DNA of 64,000 nt. It comes from CAZDVQ01 sp964508975. GTDB taxonomy: Bacteria > Bacteroidota > Bacteroidia > Chitinophagales > Saprospiraceae. The position numbers and the translations under genes were made by a program. Below are positions 8,314 through 17,418 of the stretch, piece by piece. How positions within the stretch are numbered: position 1 is the first letter of the stretch; every line of letters starts with the position of its first letter. The notes below the pieces were generated by a model. That model searched no databases. It was not told where the DNA came from and worked only from the letters and a program-made list of their open reading frames with translations. The DNA is taken from positions 106,165 to 170,164 of the forward strand of contig CAZDVQ010000003.1 of the NCBI GenBank assembly GCA_964508975.1, in the 5' to 3' direction.

Positions 8314-9519
8314 TCAATTGGATAACTTGACCCGCCTTTCCACTTCTTCCGTGCTGGGTTTGTATATAATATCGTTTTCGCCGTCAAACCTAAAATCCTG
8401 CCCTGCCTGAGCAGCACAGCGACCCGCAACACAGGTATAGTTTATCTTGAGGTCTTTATAAGCCCATTTACCATTACTTTTTTTCAAGAACAAGCGGGTA
8501 TCGTATATAAATTCATCTTGGTTGACTACCACGATGGCCATGGTTTGCCCCGACCTTGACCAAATTGGATCCGAAACGCCCTCGATGGCCGTGGCATTGT
8601 CGAGTAGCTTGTTGACCGTTTTTTGGGCAAAATTATAATACAACACCTGCTTGAGCGACTTATCCTCGTAATACAAGGTAGATGCATCGGGCGACAGTGC
8701 TACCATGCCCGCACAGTTCAGGGCTTCTTCTACATTTTCAGGTAGGCTGATTTCCATTTTTTGGGCATCTAATACCCGCATGCTCTGGCAATTTGCCCAG
8801 CGCTGGCCAATGGAAACGATACTTTTTTTACCGCTAGCACTACCCGCTCCGGGCACAATCTCGGATTGTTGTACCTGGGTTTCGCGCACCACGAAACTAT
8901 CAATCCCATCATCCCAGGTATACTCCACGAACATACCAGGCTTGTATTTCCAAGTGCCTCTAAGCGCAACCATACGGGTATTGACCACATATTCTAGAGC
9001 ATATTCCACCTTGCGGTTGTAGGCAGGGTTACCCATGGTGTCAAATTCCTCAATTTGCCCCCAGGATTGCCTGAGCGGTACATCAAGCAGCAGTTTGATG
9101 CCTTTTTTATCGAAAGGTTTATCGTAAATCAAGAGTTCGGTGCGGTGATAGCTGATACCTTCATCATAATCCAGGATAAGGACCATCTCCGACTCGCCGT
9201 CGCCGGTCACATCGTGAAAGGTGAGCGATTTAACGTAGCTCTCGGGCCGGGGTTCCCGGTAGCTGAAGGCCAATCGGCGCATTTGCATATCGTAAAAGTA
9301 CAGCACCGTGCTATCGCGTTTTACATTGTAGGCAATTTTCCAGTTGCGCAAAGGTCCATCGCTATAGGCCGTAATACCAATACCGCTGGTATCGGGTAAT
9401 TGGTTAAACAACTTGAAGGTTTGTAGCTTGATGTTGGTATCGCTAATACCTTGAAATTGGTTGCAAGCAGCCAAACCTACACCGAGCAAGGATAGCAGCA
9501 AAAAGAGGCGTGCGAGCAT
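8314..9519 (-). CDS. Lipoprotein with a beta-propeller-like C-terminal half
   Basis: This is a 401-residue protein with a lipoprotein signal (LLGVGLAAC, Cys about 19), so probably membrane-anchored. The middle has a segment like FG-GAP/VCBS repeats (FHDVTGDGESEMVLILDYD). The C-terminal part has TolB/WD-like blade sequences (MVALSPDASTLYYEDKS, DPIWSRSGQTMAIVVVN) and a single CVAGRCA pair. I recognise no enzyme motif. It may read out or bind a periplasmic partner, but the function is unknown. It stands alone between the RNA candidate and the XRE gene. Confidence 0.8.
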   Translation of the reverse strand: MLARLFLLLSLLGVGLAACNQFQGISDTNIKLQTFKLFNQLPDTSGIGITAYSDGPLRNWKIAYNVKRDSTVLYFYDMQMRRLAFSYREPRPESYVKSLTFHDVTGDGESEMVLILDYDEGISYHRTELLIYDKPFDKKGIKLLLDVPLRQSWGQIEEFDTMGNPAYNRKVEYALEYVVNTRMVALRGTWKYKPGMFVEYTWDDGIDSFVVRETQVQQSEIVPGAGSASGKKSIVSIGQRWANCQSMRVLDAQKMEISLPENVEEALNCAGMVALSPDASTLYYEDKSLKQVLYYNFAQKTVNKLLDNATAIEGVSDPIWSRSGQTMAIVVVNQDEFIYDTRLFLKKSNGKWAYKDLKINYTCVAGRCAAQAGQDFRFDGENDIIYKPSTEEVERRVKLSN

Positions 9520-9596
9520 AGGACAGAATTGGTTTGGACAAAAATAAGCATTCCCCGGCAGATAAGCATATGCACAGCTGGTAGGCCTATTGCGTT

Positions 9597-9692
9597 AGGT
9601 GCATAGAGCGTACCCGAAGGGTAGTGGCGAAGCCACCGAGCGACAGCGAGCGCGGCATGCACCGGCCAGCGCGAAGCGCGGGCAACGCCCAA
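9597..9692 (-). repeat. GC-rich modular repeat
   Basis: A reverse-oriented copy with GTGGCGAAGCCACCGAGCGA, ending AACGCCCAAATCAAAAAAA. It occupies the middle of the 9520-9917 gap; the rest of that gap is AT-rich upstream sequence. Confidence 0.65.
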
Positions 9693-9794
9693 ATCAAAAA
9701 AATGGAAAGGAGATGTTTTATTACCAAAAAGAGGCGCTTTGGTTATAATTTATTACAGATTGCATTTTTTTTACACTGGCAATAAAATCATTAA

Positions 9795-9802
9795 TATATT
9801 TG
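9795..9802 (+). promoter_or_regulatory. Possible -7 promoter element for the XRE-kbl-asnB cluster
   Basis: TATATTTG fits TANNTTTG, about 115 bp upstream of the XRE start. The -33 region is only T-rich, so support is moderate. Confidence 0.4.
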
Positions 9803-9917
9803 CCCTGCAAGCCGAGCTAAAACAAGTTGAGCAAGGCTGCTAAAACTTCATCAGAACCCTTTTTGTGGACCGTCAACGTCGATAGTGTACATATTATTAA
9901 CCACTAAACGATGACCA

Positions 9918-10184
9918 ATGAGACTAGGACACAAAATCCGTAAAATTCGCGAGCTGCGTAACCTTTCACAAAGCTACGTGGCGCACCGGCTACAAATTTC
10001 GCAATCGGCCTACAGCAAAATCGAAAACGGCGACGACATCAGTTTCAACAAATTTGTTCAGTTGAGCCGGGTGCTGCGTGTTGAAATGGCCGAAATCCTG
10101 AATTTCCCGCAGGTAGACCTCGGGCATATGATTTATGCCGTGGCGGAAGATGAAGCGCATTATGGAATAAAATTACCATATTGA
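9918..10184 (+). CDS. Small XRE-family HTH transcriptional regulator
   Basis: This 88-residue protein is little more than a helix-turn-helix domain. KIRKIRELRNLSQSYVAHRL, ISQSAYSKIENG and FNKFVQLSRVL are the usual Cro/CI-type (HTH_3) elements at about residues 5-63. A short C-terminal tail shows no recognised sensor domain. The ATG at 9918 matches the start of the domain. It lies 46 bp upstream of kbl in the same direction and may share its transcript. There is no adjacent HipA or toxin gene, so this does not look like a toxin-antitoxin antitoxin. Its target is unknown. Confidence 0.85.
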   Translation: MRLGHKIRKIRELRNLSQSYVAHRLQISQSAYSKIENGDDISFNKFVQLSRVLRVEMAEILNFPQVDLGHMIYAVAEDEAHYGIKLPY

Positions 10185-10230
10185 CTGCTGGCTTTCTTAA
10201 CTTTACCCCTTGAATTCAAAACACTTCAAT

Positions 10231-11418
10231 ATGTACAGCATTCAAGCGGAATTAGCCAAAGAGTTGGCCGAGATTAAATCTTCAGGTTTATACAAAACCG
10301 AACGCATCATTACCTCCGACCAGCAGGCCGTGATCCAGACCCGCGAAGGCGGCGAGGTGATTAACTTTTGCGCCAACAACTACCTAGGCTTGGCCAATCA
10401 CCCCCGCGTGAAAGATGCCGCCAAAAAAGCCATCGACCAGTACGGTTTTGGTATGGCCTCGGTGCGTTTTATCTGTGGTACGCAAGACCAACACAAGCTG
10501 CTGGAAGATAAAATTTCGGAATTCCTCGGCACAGAGGACACCATACTTTACGCGGCGGCCTTTGATGCCAACGGCGGTGTATTTGAGCCATTCTTGACTG
10601 AGGAAGACGCCATTATTTCTGACCAGCTTAACCATGCTTCAATTATAGATGGTATCCGTTTGTGTAAAGCACAGCGTTTCCGCTACTTGCACAACGACAT
10701 GGCCGACCTCGAAGCACAGCTCCAGGCAGCCTCGGCTTGTCGCCGTAAAATTATCGTGACCGACGGCGTGTTCTCGATGGATGGCACCATCGCCCAACTG
10801 GATAAAATTTGCGACCTGGCCGACAAATACAACGCGCTTGTGATGAGCGACGAGTGCCACTCGACGGGATTCATGGGCCAAACTGGGCGTGGCGTACACG
10901 AACGCTGTGGCGTGATGGGCCGCATGGATATTATTACCGGTACCTTGGGCAAAGCCCTAGGCGGCGCGATGGGCGGTTTTACTTCTGGTCGCAAAGAAAT
11001 TATCGAGTTGCTCCGCCAACGCTCTAGGCCATATTTGTTCTCGAATTCCTTGGCTCCCGCTATCGTGGGCGCAAGCATCGAGGTGTTCAACATGTTGACC
11101 GAGACTACCGAGCTGCGCGACAAACTGGAAGTAAACACACAATATTTCCGCGCGCAAATGACGGCGGCTGGCTTCGACATTAAGCCCGGCGAACACCCCA
11201 TTGTGCCTATTATGCTGTACGATGCCGTGCTGGCGCAAGAATTTGCCAAACGCTTGTTGGGGCTGGGTATCTATGTGATTGGCTTCTATTACCCTGTTGT
11301 AGCTAAGGGCCAGGCCCGTATCCGCGTACAGATCTCTGCTTTGCACGAGCGCGAACACCTTGATAAAGCCATTGCGGCTTTCACGCAGGTAGGCCAAGAA
11401 CTTGGCGTGCTCAAATAG
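10231..11418 (+). CDS. kbl: Glycine C-acetyltransferase (2-amino-3-ketobutyrate CoA ligase)
   Basis: This PLP-dependent alpha-oxoamine synthase, 395 residues, converts 2-amino-3-ketobutyrate and CoA to glycine and acetyl-CoA (threonine degradation). The family elements are FCANNYLGLANHP, the PLP-contacting DECHSTGFMG (about 207-216) and the Schiff-base lysine in TLGKALGGAMGGF (Lys241). I chose the ATG at 10231; a TTG seven codons earlier is less likely. No threonine dehydrogenase gene is next to it. Related enzymes (serine palmitoyltransferase, BioF) share the fold, but close similarity to Kbl across the sequence favours this call. Confidence 0.9.
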   Translation: MYSIQAELAKELAEIKSSGLYKTERIITSDQQAVIQTREGGEVINFCANNYLGLANHPRVKDAAKKAIDQYGFGMASVRFICGTQDQHKLLEDKISEFLGTEDTILYAAAFDANGGVFEPFLTEEDAIISDQLNHASIIDGIRLCKAQRFRYLHNDMADLEAQLQAASACRRKIIVTDGVFSMDGTIAQLDKICDLADKYNALVMSDECHSTGFMGQTGRGVHERCGVMGRMDIITGTLGKALGGAMGGFTSGRKEIIELLRQRSRPYLFSNSLAPAIVGASIEVFNMLTETTELRDKLEVNTQYFRAQMTAAGFDIKPGEHPIVPIMLYDAVLAQEFAKRLLGLGIYVIGFYYPVVAKGQARIRVQISALHEREHLDKAIAAFTQVGQELGVLK

Positions 11419-11444
11419 CCCACTTACCATAATAACCTCTACAC

Positions 11445-13358
11445 ATGTGCCGCATAGCAGGTATCTGGGACATGAACCCCAGCCCAAAGGCTCCCGTTGA
11501 AGCCATCATCACACGCATGCGCGACGTGCTATCGCATGGCGGTCCGGATGATGCTGGCCTATATCTCGACCCCGATGCCCAGCTTGGTTTTGGGCACCGC
11601 CGCCTGTCGATACTTGACCTGAGTAGTGCCGGCCACCAGCCCATGTTTTGGAACAACCTGGTGATTGTGTACAACGGCGAGGTGTATAATTTCCAAGAAG
11701 TGCGGCAAATGCTGGAGCCACTGGGCTACCAATTTCACACAGGCTCGGATACCGAGGTTATCCTCAAGGCATTTGAATGTTGGGGTTATAGCGCGGTGGA
11801 TAAATTCAGGGGCATGTTTGCCTTTGCCATCTGGGATAAAACCAAGCAAGAACTTACCTTGTGTCGCGATAGGCTGGGTGTAAAACCCTTGTTCCTGTAC
11901 TTACACGAGGGCTTGTTGATGTTTGCATCCGAGTTGAAGTCGTTCCACGAACACCCGGCCTTCGACAAAAGCCTGAACCACGAGGCATTGGCTTTATACC
12001 TACAACAAGGTTATATCGAAGCGCCAAAATCGATATTTAAACAAGTGCGCAAGGTGATGCCAGGTACTTTCATGCGCATCACGGCACAAGGCGATGTTTC
12101 GGAACACCGTTACTGGGACTTGAAAAAAGTATATCAGGAAACGCCCTTGCATCAAGGCTCAGAAAGCGAGTTGAGTACACAACTGGAACAAATACTACGC
12201 GACAGTTTCCAGCAGCGCATGGTAGCCGACGTACCCGTGGGGGTTTTCCTCAGCGGTGGCATCGACTCCTCGCTGGTGACGGCCTTACTCCAGCAGCAAT
12301 CCGACAAACCCTTGAAAACCTTTACCATCGGGTTTCAAGACGAGGCGCACAACGAGGCTAACTTGGCCAAGGATGTAGCCAAGCACCTGGGCACCGAGCA
12401 CCACGAACTGTATTGTACCAAACAGGACTTTAAAGCCCAGCTGGGCAACATCGCCGATTTTTTCGACGAGCCCTTTGGCGATAGTTCCTTTATTCCCACC
12501 TATTTGGTATCGAAGATGGCCCGGGAGTCGGTCACTGTTTCGCTCTCGGCAGATGGTGGCGACGAGATTTTTGGCGGTTACACCAAGTACCAGGTCATCA
12601 ACAACTATTTCAACAAAATACAAAAGCTGCCTAAACTTGTGCGCAACCTAGGTGCAGGCGCATTGAGCCAAGTAAACCCGGCCTGGTTGGAGCGCAACGC
12701 GGCGCTGATTCCCGGGCTAAAGCAATACAAGCAACTACATTACAAGATACCCAAGCTCATCAACGCGTTGAAATCGGAAAACCTCGACGATTTTTTCAGG
12801 CGTTCATCGGTTTACTTGAACGAAGCCGAGATAAAACAACTGACCGGAACTTACCAGTCGGCTAGTGCCAGCGGTGTAAAAGCCCAAGATCAGCGACTCA
12901 TCTCGTACCTGGGCATGTTGGACATGTTGAGTTACCTGGAAGGCGATATTTTAACCAAGGTAGATCGCTCTACCATGCAGGTGGCGCTAGAAGGCCGCGA
13001 GCCATTCCTCGACCAGCACATCGTGGAGTTCGCGATGGGAATCCCCGACCAGTACAAGATTAACCCGCAAGGTAGCAAGTATCTCTTGCGCCAGATTTTG
13101 TACAAGTATGTGCCGCAAAAATTAATCGACCGCCCCAAACAGGGCTTTGCTATACCCATCAAGGATTGGCTCTTGGCCGAGATACCAGCTTTCCGCTCGG
13201 CATTACAACAAGACAAATCCTTTTTTGAGCTCATGCGGCTAGACAGCAATACCGTGTTTGGTATGCTGAACCGTTTTGAGGATAAAAACAGCTACGAGCA
13301 CCCTTACCCCATCTGGTTTATATATGTGTTGTACCAGTGGTATAGGAGGTGGATGTAG
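11445..13358 (+). CDS. asnB: Asparagine synthase (glutamine-hydrolysing)
   Basis: This 637-residue enzyme makes asparagine from aspartate, glutamine and ATP. Cys2 is the class II glutaminase nucleophile (MCRIAGIWD), with HRRLSILDLS and YNGEVYNF following. The synthetase domain has the PP-loop SGGIDSS (270-276) and the late LSADGGDEIFGGY and GREPFLDQ motifs. The length suits the AsnB family that also appears in polysaccharide clusters, so an amidotransferase role on a sugar cannot be excluded. It lies 26 bp after kbl, probably in the same transcript. It ends one base before the convergent lpxD stop. Confidence 0.9.
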   Translation: MCRIAGIWDMNPSPKAPVEAIITRMRDVLSHGGPDDAGLYLDPDAQLGFGHRRLSILDLSSAGHQPMFWNNLVIVYNGEVYNFQEVRQMLEPLGYQFHTGSDTEVILKAFECWGYSAVDKFRGMFAFAIWDKTKQELTLCRDRLGVKPLFLYLHEGLLMFASELKSFHEHPAFDKSLNHEALALYLQQGYIEAPKSIFKQVRKVMPGTFMRITAQGDVSEHRYWDLKKVYQETPLHQGSESELSTQLEQILRDSFQQRMVADVPVGVFLSGGIDSSLVTALLQQQSDKPLKTFTIGFQDEAHNEANLAKDVAKHLGTEHHELYCTKQDFKAQLGNIADFFDEPFGDSSFIPTYLVSKMARESVTVSLSADGGDEIFGGYTKYQVINNYFNKIQKLPKLVRNLGAGALSQVNPAWLERNAALIPGLKQYKQLHYKIPKLINALKSENLDDFFRRSSVYLNEAEIKQLTGTYQSASASGVKAQDQRLISYLGMLDMLSYLEGDILTKVDRSTMQVALEGREPFLDQHIVEFAMGIPDQYKINPQGSKYLLRQILYKYVPQKLIDRPKQGFAIPIKDWLLAEIPAFRSALQQDKSFFELMRLDSNTVFGMLNRFEDKNSYEHPYPIWFIYVLYQWYRRWM

Positions 13359-13359
13359 T

Positions 13360-14388
13360 TTACCCCTTCCGCTCCACCACCGCTAGCCGTTGTACCAACT
13401 CCGGTAATTTGCGGAACATAGCGTATGAGCGCAAAAACTCGTTGTAAGGCATGGCCGGACTACCATAAACGGCGGTGCCGGGTTCCTTGATTGATTTGTT
13501 GATGCCGCTTTGCGCTTGTACCTTGGTAAAATCGGCAATCTCAATATGGCCTACAAAGCCTACCTGGCCACCAATCAGACAATGTCTGCCAATTTTGGTG
13601 CTGCCAGCAATACCTGTTTGTGCGGCTATGGCTGTGCCTTCGCCAATCACCACGTTGTGGGCAATTTGGATCAAGTTATCCAGTTTAACGCCACGGCCAA
13701 TAATGGTCGAGCCCATGGTAGCACGGTCGATAACCGTGTTGGCTCCCACTTCTACATGGTCGCCGAGGACCACGTTACCCAATTGCGGTATTTTCATGAA
13801 AGTACCGTCCTCGGCTGGGGCAAAACCAAAACCATCGCTGCCGATTACGGCATTGGCATGGAGGATACAATACGCACCGATAACGCAAGATTTATACACC
13901 TTAACGCCCGAGTGCAAATGGCTGCCTTCGCCAACTTCAACGCCTTCGCCCAGGTGAACATGTGACTCGAGCACGCAGTTGTCGGCAATTTTAACCTTGG
14001 GGCCCACGTAAACAAAAGGGGCAATAGATACGTTATCTCCTAGCTCGGCACTTGGATGCACAAAAGCCAATTCGTGTACTTCATTGTGCTTATCGCTGGC
14101 ATTCAGTGCATCCTGGAAATGGTTGAGCAACTTTGACAAGCTACTGTAAACATCACCCACGCGAATGAGCGTTGGCTCGATAGGCGTAACAGGTTGAAAT
14201 TCATTGCTAACCAACAACACCGACGATTTGGTGGTGTAAGCGTACTCGATATATTTCGGGTTGGCCAAAAAGCTGATGGCACCAGGCGCACCATCTTCAA
14301 TGGGTGCAGGCTTAAACACCTCAACATCTGGGTTGCCTTCAATTACACCATCCAGGAGTAAGGCAATGTCTTTGGCTTTTATATGCAT
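13360..14388 (-). CDS. lpxD: UDP-3-O-acylglucosamine N-acyltransferase (LpxD)
   Basis: It adds the second acyl chain to UDP-3-O-acylglucosamine in lipid A synthesis. The protein has 342 residues with the LpxD N-terminal domain (IEDGAPGAISFLANPKY). A left-handed beta-helix of hexapeptide repeats follows from about residue 100, including the catalytic-His region IQIAHNVVIGEGTAIAAQ. I chose the ATG at 14388 (MHIKAKDIALLLDG), which aligns with family starts; an ATG nine codons upstream (14415) is possible. It stands apart from other lipid A genes here, and its stop nearly touches that of asnB. Confidence 0.93.
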   Translation of the reverse strand: MHIKAKDIALLLDGVIEGNPDVEVFKPAPIEDGAPGAISFLANPKYIEYAYTTKSSVLLVSNEFQPVTPIEPTLIRVGDVYSSLSKLLNHFQDALNASDKHNEVHELAFVHPSAELGDNVSIAPFVYVGPKVKIADNCVLESHVHLGEGVEVGEGSHLHSGVKVYKSCVIGAYCILHANAVIGSDGFGFAPAEDGTFMKIPQLGNVVLGDHVEVGANTVIDRATMGSTIIGRGVKLDNLIQIAHNVVIGEGTAIAAQTGIAGSTKIGRHCLIGGQVGFVGHIEIADFTKVQAQSGINKSIKEPGTAVYGSPAMPYNEFLRSYAMFRKLPELVQRLAVVERKG

Positions 14389-15075
14389 GTCGAGCAGACT
14401 AGGTTTACCGGTCATAGTTTGATAGATAGCTTGTGGTGAAAAGTCAAACGCAGACCAATGCCTGTTTGACTAATAACGGGTGTACAGCAAAAAACGTTAG
14501 TGATGTAGCTATCTAATCGATAAAAAACTGAATTTGGGTAAACTTTGTCGCACTCAAAGAACAATTATACAACAGTTTTTTAAATTCTCGTTAATTCGGG
14601 CATTTTTTTTTGACAATTGTTTACATTTGTGCTGTAAGCCTGAAGTGGCTACACAGCAGCGAAGTTTCGCTACGGGAATTGCTACGTCAATTAATCGTTT
14701 GCTCATTTATTCAATTGTTCTTGACGTGGGCGCCCCGGCGCTACGCGCCGTCGGTCCCTTCCGGGGTTCGTGCGGTCGCGTTGCTCCCTTACGGAGCACT
14801 TCGTGGTTCGCTATTCGCTCCGTGCTGCGCACCGCGGCTGGCGCCGCGCCCTCCAGGCACCTGGCGCGAGACATTGCATCGGCCTAGCGATGCGGAGCAG
14901 TGGTGGCGCAGCCACCAGACCGAGCCGCCCATTGTAGAGCCGCTTCTTGAAACGTCTCCTGAAAGTGGGCGGCGAAGGGCCGAGCGATTAGCGAGCTGCG
15001 AAGCGTAGCGCCGCCGCGCAGCGGCGGAGGCCCCAAAAAAACTAAAATTAAAACTTACATAAATACCAAATCAAT
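14389..15075. other. Gene-free stretch between lpxD and the E2 gene
   Basis: AT-rich for the first 330 bp, with an isolated TACATTTG (14622-14629) that could be a -7 element. Then comes a 300 bp double copy of the GC-rich repeat. I see no coding sequence. Confidence 0.5.
14731..15038. repeat. GC-rich modular repeat, two copies tail to tail
   Basis: A plus-oriented copy (to about 14880) includes GCTCCCTTACGGAGC at 14783-14797. It meets a minus-oriented copy starting CGGCCTAGCGATGCGGAGCA and ending GAGGCCCCAAAAAAA. The arrangement resembles an inverted duplication or one copy inserted at the end of another. Confidence 0.7.
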
Positions 15076-16452
15076 ATGGCGACTATCGTTAGAATGCCCG
15101 CACTCAGTGATACCATGGAAGAAGGTGTGCTCGTGGCATGGCACAAAAAAGTTGGCGACACGGTAAAATCTGGCGACATACTGGCCGAGATTGAAACCGA
15201 TAAAGCCGTGATGGAATTTGAAAGTTTCCACAAAGGCGTATTGCTATACGCTATCGAAGCGGGTAGCTCGATTAAAGTTGACGCCGTTATTGCCGTTATC
15301 GGCGAGGCAGGCGAAGATGTAAACGCCATCTTGAACGGTGGTGGTGCCAGCAACAAAGCCGCTGAAACCAAGGCTCCAGCCAAGGAAGAACCTAGCGTGG
15401 TTGAATCGTTGGTGATGCAAGGCGCCGATAAACTCATGGCCTCGATGGAGAAAATGCTGGAAGATACCAGCGTTAAATTGAACAACGAAGACCGTTTGCA
15501 AAACTCGTTCTTCTCGAATAAACCCGAGGAAAATAAGGCCGAGGATAAAAAAGGCAGCGACGACGATCGCCTGAAAGCATCGCCCTTGGCCAAGGCCATC
15601 GCAAAGGAAGAAGGTATCGACCTTGAAAATATCAAAGGCTCAGGTGATGAAGGCCGCATCGTGAAACGCGACGTGGAAGCCGCCCTGGCCAACCGCGGTG
15701 CCGCACCTGTAGCCCCTGCCGCCGAGCCGCAACGCCAAGCGCCAGCCGCCGTGGCAGAACCTGCCGCAGAAGGCGACTACACCGACGTGCCGCTGAACCA
15801 AATGCGCAAAACCATTGCGCGTCGTTTGGGCGACAGCATGTTCTCGGCGCCGCACTTCTACTTGACCATGGAAATCAACATGGACAAGGCGATGGAAACC
15901 CGCAAGTTGCTCAACGAGATGTCGCCGGTGAAATTATCTTTCAACGACATCGTGGTGAAAGCCACGGCCATGGCCCTACGCCAGAACCCAGGTATCAACG
16001 CATCGTGGTTGGGCGATAAAATCCGCTACTACAACTACGTGAACATGGGTGTAGCTGTAGCCGTTGACGAAGGCTTGTTGGTTCCGGTTATCCGCCGTGC
16101 CGACTTGAAATCGCTCTCGCAAATTGCCGAGGAAGTACGTGCTTATGCTGAAAAAGCGAAAGACCGCAAACTTCAACCACAAGATATGCAAGGCAACACC
16201 TTTACCATATCTAACCTGGGTATGTTTGGCATCGACGAGTTTACGGCTATCATTAACCCGCCAGATGCTTGTATTTTGGCCGTTGGTGGTATCTCTGAAA
16301 AATTAGTGATGGTCAATGGCGAGGTAAAAGTAACCAACATCATGAAAGTTACCTTATCTTGTGACCACCGGGTGGTTGACGGTGCTATGGGCGCCAAATT
16401 CTTGCAAACCCTCCGCGATATGTTGGAAAACCCAATGCGTATGTTGGTTTAA
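15076..16452 (+). CDS. pdhC: Pyruvate dehydrogenase E2 (dihydrolipoamide acetyltransferase)
   Basis: This is the acetyl-transferring core of the pyruvate dehydrogenase complex. The 458 residues carry one lipoyl domain with the lipoylation site ETDKAVME (Lys43). An E3/E1-binding domain follows at about 172-210 (KASPLAKAIAKEEGIDL, GSGDEGRIVKRDV), then an Ala/Pro-rich linker. The catalytic domain ends in DHRVVDGAMGAKF, with catalytic His431. Another 2-oxoacid E2 is possible, but the start MATIVRMPALSDTMEEG is typical of the pyruvate-type E2 of Bacteroidota. No E1 or E3 gene is adjacent. The gene ends at a clear terminator. Confidence 0.92.
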   Translation: MATIVRMPALSDTMEEGVLVAWHKKVGDTVKSGDILAEIETDKAVMEFESFHKGVLLYAIEAGSSIKVDAVIAVIGEAGEDVNAILNGGGASNKAAETKAPAKEEPSVVESLVMQGADKLMASMEKMLEDTSVKLNNEDRLQNSFFSNKPEENKAEDKKGSDDDRLKASPLAKAIAKEEGIDLENIKGSGDEGRIVKRDVEAALANRGAAPVAPAAEPQRQAPAAVAEPAAEGDYTDVPLNQMRKTIARRLGDSMFSAPHFYLTMEINMDKAMETRKLLNEMSPVKLSFNDIVVKATAMALRQNPGINASWLGDKIRYYNYVNMGVAVAVDEGLLVPVIRRADLKSLSQIAEEVRAYAEKAKDRKLQPQDMQGNTFTISNLGMFGIDEFTAIINPPDACILAVGGISEKLVMVNGEVKVTNIMKVTLSCDHRVVDGAMGAKFLQTLRDMLENPMRMLV

Positions 16453-16491
16453 AGACTATCCCTCCTTAAGACCACAACAATTGTTTTATAT

Positions 16492-16522
16492 AAAGCCACG
16501 CCGGAAACGGTGTGGCTTTTTT
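16492..16522. terminator. Terminator after the E2 gene
   Basis: AAAGCCACGCCG and CGGTGTGGCTTT pair around GAAA, followed by TTT. It may also serve the convergent nucleotidyltransferase gene ending at 16536. Confidence 0.8.
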
Positions 16523-16535
16523 AGGTATAGCGTGT

Positions 16536-17171
16536 TTAGCTATAATTTTTCACTTTGTCTGCGATGGTGGCCTTCACATTTTGCCAGTTGGTCTCATTGA
16601 GTGAAATGGGATCTATATCATCCTCGGCATCGTCAAAATAGGTTAAGCTTTTGATAATGTGGAAATAACCAACATCAGGGAATTTTGATTTAAAAAGCTC
16701 AAACATCTCTTTTAGGTCATAGTGTTTCAAGATTTCGTACATATCGAAGAAATCTTTTTTTGAGCCACGGTTTGCCAATGCCGACATTTTCATGGGAATA
16801 ATATCTTCTATATGTAAGAGTCGGATACCATCTACAGTTTGGATTTCCCTCAGCAAGGGGTAATTATAGCGGATGAGGTCAACTTTAACTTTCTGATAGC
16901 TACTATCCTTACCCTTAAGCTCAAGGTTTAAGATATTTTGTTCTTTCTGCTCCACGATATTAAGCTCGAAAGAATGCCTAAGCTCAAGCAAAATAGGTTC
17001 AGTATCAAAAATATCCATAGTGAACAAGTCAAGGTCTACAGATATTCTATGTCCTAAATGAAGGGCTAAAGCGGTACCTCCAACCAAATGCATAGGTTTA
17101 AGGCCATCCAACTCCATGAGTTGCTTTAAAAGTTCCAAAGTTTCTGGATAGACGGATCTGTATTGTAGCAT
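16536..17171 (-). CDS. AbiEii/AbiGii-type nucleotidyltransferase
   Basis: This 211-residue protein resembles the AbiEii (DUF1814-like) nucleotidyltransferase family, whose members act as toxins in type IV toxin-antitoxin or abortive-infection pairs. The core motif GGTALALHLGHRISVDLDLF (about 32-51) fits the GG/S-x10-D-x-D catalytic signature, with acidic residues in DLDLF. IPMKMSALANRGSKKDFFDM matches a conserved later segment. It overlaps the upstream small gene by 46 bp, so the two are surely co-translated. A housekeeping nucleotidyltransferase role is also possible. Confidence 0.82.
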   Translation of the reverse strand: MLQYRSVYPETLELLKQLMELDGLKPMHLVGGTALALHLGHRISVDLDLFTMDIFDTEPILLELRHSFELNIVEQKEQNILNLELKGKDSSYQKVKVDLIRYNYPLLREIQTVDGIRLLHIEDIIPMKMSALANRGSKKDFFDMYEILKHYDLKEMFELFKSKFPDVGYFHIIKSLTYFDDAEDDIDPISLNETNWQNVKATIADKVKNYS

Positions 17172-17416
17172 CGAAATTGTTCTTTAGGGATATTGAAGTA
17201 CATACTGCAGAAGCTGAGCGTTAACTTATCAAGGTATCGAACCTGCACGATTTCGGTCTTTATCCGTTCGAGACCATAATAACGCTTAATTTCAAACCAA
17301 TCCTCGAGCGAGCCACGCATGACTACCCGAGCTATAATAGCCCGGGCTTGCCTGTCGTAGTCAAGTTTGGTAAAATCGCTATCCCAAAATAAGCTTGGAG
17401 GAAGGTTTAAGGTCAT
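17126..17416 (-). CDS. Small partner of the AbiEii-type protein (DUF6922-like)
   Basis: This 96-residue protein starts MTLNLPPSLFWDSDFTKLDY, a pattern I associate with the DUF6922 family that precedes AbiEii-type genes in Bacteroidota. RAIIARVVMRGSLEDWFEIK and a C-terminal basic/aromatic part follow. I chose the ATG at 17416, two bases after the exonuclease III stop; a longer reading would run back through that gene in another frame. The 46 bp overlap with the nucleotidyltransferase suggests an antitoxin or regulator role, which is inference. Confidence 0.75.
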   Translation of the reverse strand: MTLNLPPSLFWDSDFTKLDYDRQARAIIARVVMRGSLEDWFEIKRYYGLERIKTEIVQVRYLDKLTLSFCSMYFNIPKEQFRCYNTDPSIQKLWNF

Positions 17417-17418
17417 GT

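Noticed and set aside
14534..15008. Plus-strand ORFs across the spacer before the E2 gene
   Set aside because: They cross GC-rich repeat copies; the same peptide phrases (such as RAVALLPYGALRGSL) appear in repeat copies elsewhere in other frames.
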